Source: Sinotaia quadrata (taxonomy: Eukaryota; Mollusca; Gastropoda; Architaenioglossa; Viviparidae). Taken from it: a stretch of 64,000 nt of DNA. The stretch spans positions 50,577,664 to 50,641,663 of the forward strand of contig CM054177.1 of assembly GCA_028829895.1 (NCBI GenBank), given 5' to 3'. Below are positions 23,801-31,300 of this stretch, in pieces (position 1 is the stretch's first letter; each line of letters starts with the position of its first letter). The position numbers and the translations under genes were made by a program. The notes under the pieces are model-generated. The model saw nothing but the letters and a program-made list of their open reading frames with translations, was not told the origin of the DNA and did not search any database.

Positions 23801-26800
23801 CTTGAGCTTATTTTATTTTTTTTTTGTCCATACCTGACAGAATTCAAAACATTATGGACGGGTGGAAAAGTGGCTGGAACAAAGAATGTGAAGAAGTGAC
23901 AATTTATGGTAAGTGCCTACCAAGCATGGTGCTTGTGTGAATGTGTGTTTGCTTGTTTATTTTATTTTCTAGTGCATGATATGGATATAGAGCAAACAGT
24001 GTCGTCTCGTGCCATTCCTTGCTCAAGATGTAATGGAGTGAGTAGTTTTCATCCCAATGTTTTGCTGATAACGTGAGTGTAATGGTTGAATCAATTAATT
24101 AGTAGGTGTTGTATTTTTTTATAACTAGATGTTGTATTGACTGACTTGAATGTAGCGATGTTGTTATTTAGTTAATTATAGTTGTTTTTTTTAATATTAG
24201 TGTTGTGCTGATTGATCTGAGTATTTTTGCATCATCTATTTGTTATGCTTCTATGTTGTTGCTTTTTTTTATTAATTTGTATAAGTATTTTTAAAGCATT
24301 CTACCAGTTTGAATTTTAATATAATATGTTAAATTTTATTATGTTCCTGTTTTATTTTTCTATTGAGTTGAGCTTCCTTGTCTGTTTGCACTCTACATAC
24401 ATTAATTTGAACAATGGTCAGCATATAAGTAGGTTATTTCACTATTATGTTATCTGTATGCGCTCTCTACGTAGACAATGGTTAATATATAAGTAGATCA
24501 TTTCACTATTATGTTGTGGTTGTTTTCACTTTTAAGGAATAAAATATATAACTAATGTTAGAAAATCAGAAACCCACAGCTGCTGTTAGTCATTTGTTGA
24601 TGAGATGCCATTCATTAGAGAAAATATTAAATATTTGAAGCTAGCCAAGCGTACTGGTGTTTTTTCTGGAACACCGTGAAAATGACTTTGCTGTTTTAAA
24701 TTTGCTGGTGATTGGAGAGATTTGAGCCGGCCGGGAAGGGGGGAGAGAGAGAGAGAGAGAGAAAAAGAGAGAGGGTTTGAAAACTGCAAGATGAAATCCA
24801 GACCAACTATAGGACAAAGTAGAATAATGTTCTTAAACTTACTCACTTATTAAGTTGTCTTTTTCAAAAGTTCCAATTATTATATTGTTCGTATAACTGT
24901 CTCACTTATTGTCTTTTCAACAGTTCCATTTATTAAGTTGTCTTTAATTGTCCCACTTATTAAGTTGTCTTCATTAACTCTCTCACTTAATAAGTTGTCT
25001 TTCTAAACGCCCCCACTTAGTAAGTTGTCTTTTTAACTGTCCCACTTATTAAGTTGTCGTTTCAGAGAGGGCTTTAGTTTCAATGGTTGGTTTTGTTTTG
25101 ATACTATTTTATATTACCGGATTACATCATTCATTAGTAGAGTAACAAAATCCTTCTATAGCATCGATAACCACCTCTTTCTTCAGTAGTGTTAAACACA
25201 TCTTTCATCAGTAAAAATGTTAACCAAATTGCTCATCATTAGGGTTAATAACTACATCCTTCATTAGTATCAATAGCTACACTTTTATTCATCAGTTGTG
25301 TTAACTACATCTTGCTTCAGTAGTATTAACAATATCATTCATTAGTAGCCGTAGCCACAGTTTTCACAATTAATGTTAGCCACATCATTTATAAGTAAGG
25401 TTAGTTAAATAATTTATATAATTAGCAACACCCTTGGTATTAATGTCTGCATCATCCATACGTAATGCTGGCCACATCATTTATAAGTAAGGTTAGTTAA
25501 ATAATTTATATAATTAGCAACACCCTTGGTATTAATGTCTGCATCATCCATTAAGTTAAGCTAGCGACATAGTACAGCTACCCATAGCGTTCATAGAAAT
25601 GTTAGTATTTCTGACGGGTTCAGCCTCACTCGTTTGCTCATCATTTGCTCTTTAATAAAATTTATTTTTTTTTAAACAGTTTAGTAAATAAGAGTTGCGA
25701 GTGATCCGGAAGGATAATGTCATGTTGGCTGCATATAGTGGTAAATTAGTTGTAAACATTTTTTGTCGGTTCGATCATTAAATTCTCTGAGGCAATCTGA
25801 TAATGATATCGTTATCCAGCACTCGCGATCGCTCCATGCTGAGAATGCATGCAACACTGTTCGAGGGAAGACATTATGAAATGCCTAAATAAAGACGTGT
25901 TTTCATTCAGCAGTTAATATTTTCCCTCATACACCTCCATGTCCTAAAGCTCTGGCTTTCATTATAACGCAATTTTTATTGCATTTTTCTAACTTTTTGC
26001 TTTCGAGAACAATTTGACTGTTTCGATAAATACTTCAACATTGTCGATATCCAATTACATGCCCATGAACGCTTCCATACAATGGTCCACGTTTGCTGCA
26101 TTGCACTTTTTTTTTTCCCACAAGGTTTCGGTCTTTGCAGCAACCCGTGGTAGCGACAGTCACATCGACTCGACCTGCTGACATACATAATAATCGTGTT
26201 GACGCTTGCCCCCACCCCTACAGGGCTATAGAGAGCATGCAACCTTTTTCTCCACACTCCTGTACGCGGACTTCTGTTTCAAAACCCGTTAACGATCTGG
26301 TGAATCGTAAATTCAGACCCTCTCCGTTTTTTGTTTACGCGTGTTTATTACCGATCTCACCTTTCGCATTCGGGGGCGCAAACATTAAAACTCATATCAA
26401 AGAGCCTCAGTGTCGTGTCAAAAATAGCTCGCGAATATAGACATGTGACAAAAAGCGTAACGACTCTAATATGGGAGGTGTGAATTTATTTATTTATTTT
26501 ATTTATTTATTTTGGGGAGGGGCGGGGGAATTGGGAGGGGAGTGACAGGAACATATATTGACAACAGTACAGCCAAATCCTAGGAAGCTGGTTGCCCATA
26601 AGTTAGCGGTCCATACCACCTTTGTCGCAACGTTAACTTTAATCAACCGCCCGCCACTTTCCGTGCTGACAGATAATCAGGCTTTGCAAGCTTACGGTGT
26701 GATTAACCGTCTGTCCTCTCTTTGATTACGACGGCTTATCTGTGACGCCATGTTTAGGCTGGGATGGTGTCGCGGGCTCGGCACATATTGTGTTGTAGCG

Positions 26801-28305
26801 CGCACACTAGCGATGTTAGCTCATGTAGTTGTCGGCCTTTGGAGGGAAATTTATTTGTTGACTATCCGATTTGAGACAAGAGTGCACACCAGCAGGAGAG
26901 AGTCGTTTCCTTAGGAAATAATTTTATGAACAGGAAATTAGAAAGTGCGTGCATTGGTGGTGTACGTTTCAAAATAAATTCGAATTGTGTAGTTGTACGT
27001 GTTCCATCATCAGGAAAGTGAAAAGTTGTATCCGATTGCTCCCATCGGGAAATGTTCCATCATCAGGAAAGTGAAAAGTTGTATCCGATTGCTCCCATCG
27101 GGAAATGTTCCATCATCAGGAAAGTGAAAAGTTGTATCCGATTGCTCCCATCGGGAAATGTTGCATCATCACGAAAGTGAAAAGTTGTATCCGAATGCTC
27201 CCATCGGGAAATGTTGCATCATCACGAAAGTTAAAAGTTGTATCCGATTGCTCCCATCGGGAAATGTTCCATCATCACGAAAGTTAAAAGTTGTATCCGA
27301 CTGCTCCCATCGGGAATTATTCCGTCATCGGGAAAGTTCAAAGTTGTATCAGAAATTTGACTGACTAGTACAAATCCTGATAGAAGCATTGATGAAAGTC
27401 GCTTAACTATGCTGTGTTTCCAAACACCACCCTTGAAACTGACGCCTAAATTCACGGGGAAATTTTGCATATTTAATGAAAAATAAAGTTTAAATAATTA
27501 TGGATGGAATAAATAATATAATGGTCTTATTATATAGCATTACTCTGGCAGTTTCCAAAACTACAAGAAAGTCTTGATTAGCCAGTTTGTTCAGGTTTTC
27601 TGCCTGACACATTTAGAGTCCTAGCCAGACTGCTAGATTCATTTGAATAAGACTGTGTGTGTGTGTGTGTCGTAAAGTTCTGATGAGCTAGTTTGACAAG
27701 GTTTTCTGCCCGACACATTAGAATTCTAGTCAGACTGTCACACTCATAGTCTCTTACGACAAAGTTGTGTTTTGTGTCGTGAAGTGTTGTTTAGCCAGTT
27801 TGATTATGATTTGTGCCTGATGCTTAGTTTAAAATTCTAGTTAAATAGCTATATTGATAATCTGTTTCAACAAAGATGTATTTTTGTGTCGTGAAAGTAT
27901 TGGCTTCAGATCTTTGTGTCGTGTCTTTAAAATTAATTTTGTCGTGAAGCATTAAACCTGTGTGTTGTGTCCGTAAAATAAATTGTGTGAAAATCTTGAC
28001 CTCAGACCTTTGTGTTGTGAATGTTGATGTTGTTACCTTTGGCAATTGTTTTTGCAATTTAGATGAACAGTCGATCGATGAAACAGAGATGACAACGGTG
28101 AAAGGTAATCCAGACGAGAAGTGTTCATGTCCCCCGCATGATCCTGAGTTACCACTTGGTTAGTTTTATTTTGTTTTTCTTTTCTACCTTCTGGATTTGG
28201 AACTTCTTCTCTTACATAAAATATAAATTTTGAATCTAGGAAACAAAGACTACATACATCACAGGATGCAGCCCATTAGCCGCTAAAATTTTGTGTAGGC
28301 CCTAT

Positions 28306-28370
<65 letters not shown>

Positions 28371-31300
28371 ATATGAAATATTTCACAAGGATGACCAACA
28401 TGACACATACAATAAATAGAAGCAAAGCAATTACATGTCAATGTTGAAGAAATGTTCAGAGATTACCTAAGCAAGAGTACATAGACAAGCAGCAGCAAGA
28501 GGAAGTGAACAAGTAAAATATAAATCACTGTTGTACATCCTGCTTCGCTTCACTTAGTGAAAGGCTTTGGCTTGTGTACGAGGAGAATGTTCAAGATGTA
28601 ACATTCTTACAAAACAATTATTTTATTTAGTGGTAAGGTGAGGGAGGGGGGGGAGTTAAACACTTAACAAACAAAACGGCTATTCTAGTAGTTATTTATT
28701 GCCAGTGCAATGCCTTTTCAATGTGTGCTTAAATTGTGCTAAGCTCTTCACAAACTCGTTTATTTAAACCTCTAAGGCAGTTAATGTCGCTAAGTTCTTG
28801 AGCAAAATATTATCTTGGGCAGTGTAAACCACTGAGTCAGAGGTACTTCAGTCTTCGTGGAAATCTTTATCTTTTTTAAATTTTAGCAGACGTTTATGTA
28901 TTTGCTATTTGCTCGCTAATATTGACATGTACTTTACTTTCCTTTCAACATGCAACTGAGTATGTTTTTATTGTTTATGTTGTCTAATTATATTCTAATT
29001 TATAAGTTAATGGATTCGTCGTGATAATGAACATGTTCGTTTTATTAAATTTTGCTTTCTTTCCTTGTATGTTGTATTTTTTCTATCTTTTGTTTTGTAC
29101 ACTTCTACATTGAATATCTTTTGCTTTATGGCATTATTACTTGTTCTGTGTGGGTCGTTTGATTAATATTCAGTATTTTATAGCATCTCTATTTACATTT
29201 TTAAAAGAACAGGACATTTGAGCACATTTAATACTGGAATTATTCACGAATGCACCACAGCAAACTATCCAGCTTAACTACATAACCTTATATTTTATGC
29301 CCATGCTCACATAAATTATTGCGCACCCACCCCCCACCCCCATCACTCTTCACATCATTTTCTAAATCTATTTTATCCAGGTCCTCTGTTTTTTTACACT
29401 ATGTGTGCGTTTGGAACTTTATTTCTGACTCAGTGCATTTTGCGTGTTAATCGATCTATATTCGGTTTGTCTTGCCTTGTTTTTGGAATGACATTCACTA
29501 AAGAACATCCACCATCACCAACAACACCAATCTGCACAACGGAAATGTCATCATAGTGCATGCATTTCTTTTAGTTGTATGTTTTTTGCATGTGAAATTT
29601 GTCTTACTAAATTCCTGTTGTCATTCAACAAACGAAATGTGCCTGACCACGCTAACTCGTGCATTGTTCTCATGGATAGCACCCATTGATGTGGACCACG
29701 AACTTCAAACCATTCACATCATGGAACCAGATGATAAAGCGGATGATAATCAGAGTGGGGGTAAGACCCATCCCTATAGTACACTATATTTATCTCTGCT
29801 GTTATAACTGTAATCACTGTGTGTACTGATCGAACTTTGTGTGTCATCATCTGTTTACACACCTGCTGGCTTGTCATAGACAGAACCTTTCTCTGGGCAC
29901 GTAGAACATAAGCGCAGAGTATTTATTAGGTTTGGTATTCGCGCCTTTTGTTTGGGATGTTCCCTCAGATGTAGCATATCTTTTGCCCCCACCCCCACCT
30001 TACTCCCGTCTCCCCATCACCCACATTTTAAAATGACTGTCTGCGCATTTACATTTTAAAATTCAGTTAATACCGAAATGTAAATACAAGAACACTACAA
30101 TGCATGCGGGTGAGACATTTTCACCAACCTTTAGATCAGCAAGGCGTATTTCAGACTTATTTACTGTTGTGTTTAGGTGTTTAAAGTTGGCAGGTATTCC
30201 AAAGATTGCCAGCCAAGGTCGTCAGTGTATGAAAGAATGTGACACAAAGCAAGGTTTAAATGTCCGTTTATTATTAAGGGCTATATAGTTTCCATTTTCT
30301 TTTCATTATCTTCTTCACTTTATCGGTAGTGTAGTGTTCTGTACTAACACTGCATTTGTGCTGTCTTTTACTGATTTCTTGCTTGCTGAACATTATCGTT
30401 CTACATGACTGATTTCTTTTGCTTGCTATATATTATTGTTCTGCTTGACTGATTTGTTGCTTGCTTATAATATTGCTGTGTTTTACTGATCTGTTGCTTG
30501 CTGTCCATGTTGCAATGCCTCTTGTCTAATATTTTCTGGTGGGAGAGGAAGTTGCTACTTACACAACAGCGTGAAAAAAGTATACCTTTGATTGTTGTCA
30601 CGTGTTGCTTGCACAACCTTGTAGTGTTGCATCGTCACCTCATAGCGTTGCTTCCCTTGCAGAGTGTTATCTAAAATACTGTTTTGCATTCAGCTTCGTT
30701 AACTAGTTATTACGTTTTTAATACTCTTACTTGATTCTATGTAGGCAACAAATTCAACTCGCTATGTCTTACTATTAGTAGGTTTCACAATCAAAATATG
30801 TTATGCATGTATTTCTGTTATTTCATATATTTTGTACACCATATTTACATAAAACAACGCTCCATAATGTTGTTAAAATGATATTATTGAAACATATATT
30901 TTCTTGTTGGAAAATACTCATAAAATACTTTAGCAATGTCAGGTGTTGTTTAATATAGTTTTTGTCTGCTGTATCTTACAGTTTCTTTTCTGCTCGAGTT
31001 GATGAATGTTTACAGTGTATTAGAATTTAAGAATGTTTATAGTGAGCTAGAAATTAAGAATGTTTACAGTGTACTAGAATTTAAGAATGTTTATATTGTG
31101 CTAGAAATTAAGAATGTTTATATTGTGCTAGAAATTAAGAATGTTTATATTGTGCTAGAAGCGATCATATTGCCATGAAACAAGCGTTTACATGTATCAG
31201 CTGTAATGACAAGAGTACACAGTTATGATAATTAATTATTGTATTATCCATACGCCATAAAATGGTATAACAAGTTTTAAATTTCTCTGTCCTCAACACC

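Larger units (their letters stand above)
22148..23840 (+). other. semaphorin intron 10 with three arrays
   Basis: 22155-22375: 50-bp minisatellite beginning about eight bases after the donor. 22548-22645: 24-bp unit GTACCGATGTCTCCGATAG plus TCGTT, four copies. 22735-23050: about 31-bp units with GTAGATATGTGACAGACAG, roughly ten diverged copies. The acceptor is TACCTGACAG. Confidence 0.85.
23909..28062 (+). other. semaphorin intron 11 (4.2 kb)
   Basis: Contents in order: AT-rich sequence; 24840-25065, about 30-bp repeats with CCCACTTATTAAGTTGTCTT; 25360-25560, an 83-bp duplication; a more GC-balanced unique stretch at about 25700-26900; a G-quadruplex motif at 26514; the 53-bp array at 27000-27350; 27555-27830, four diverged about 85-bp units around GCCAGTTTGATAAGGTTTTC. 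No extra exon was recognised. Confidence 0.8.
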
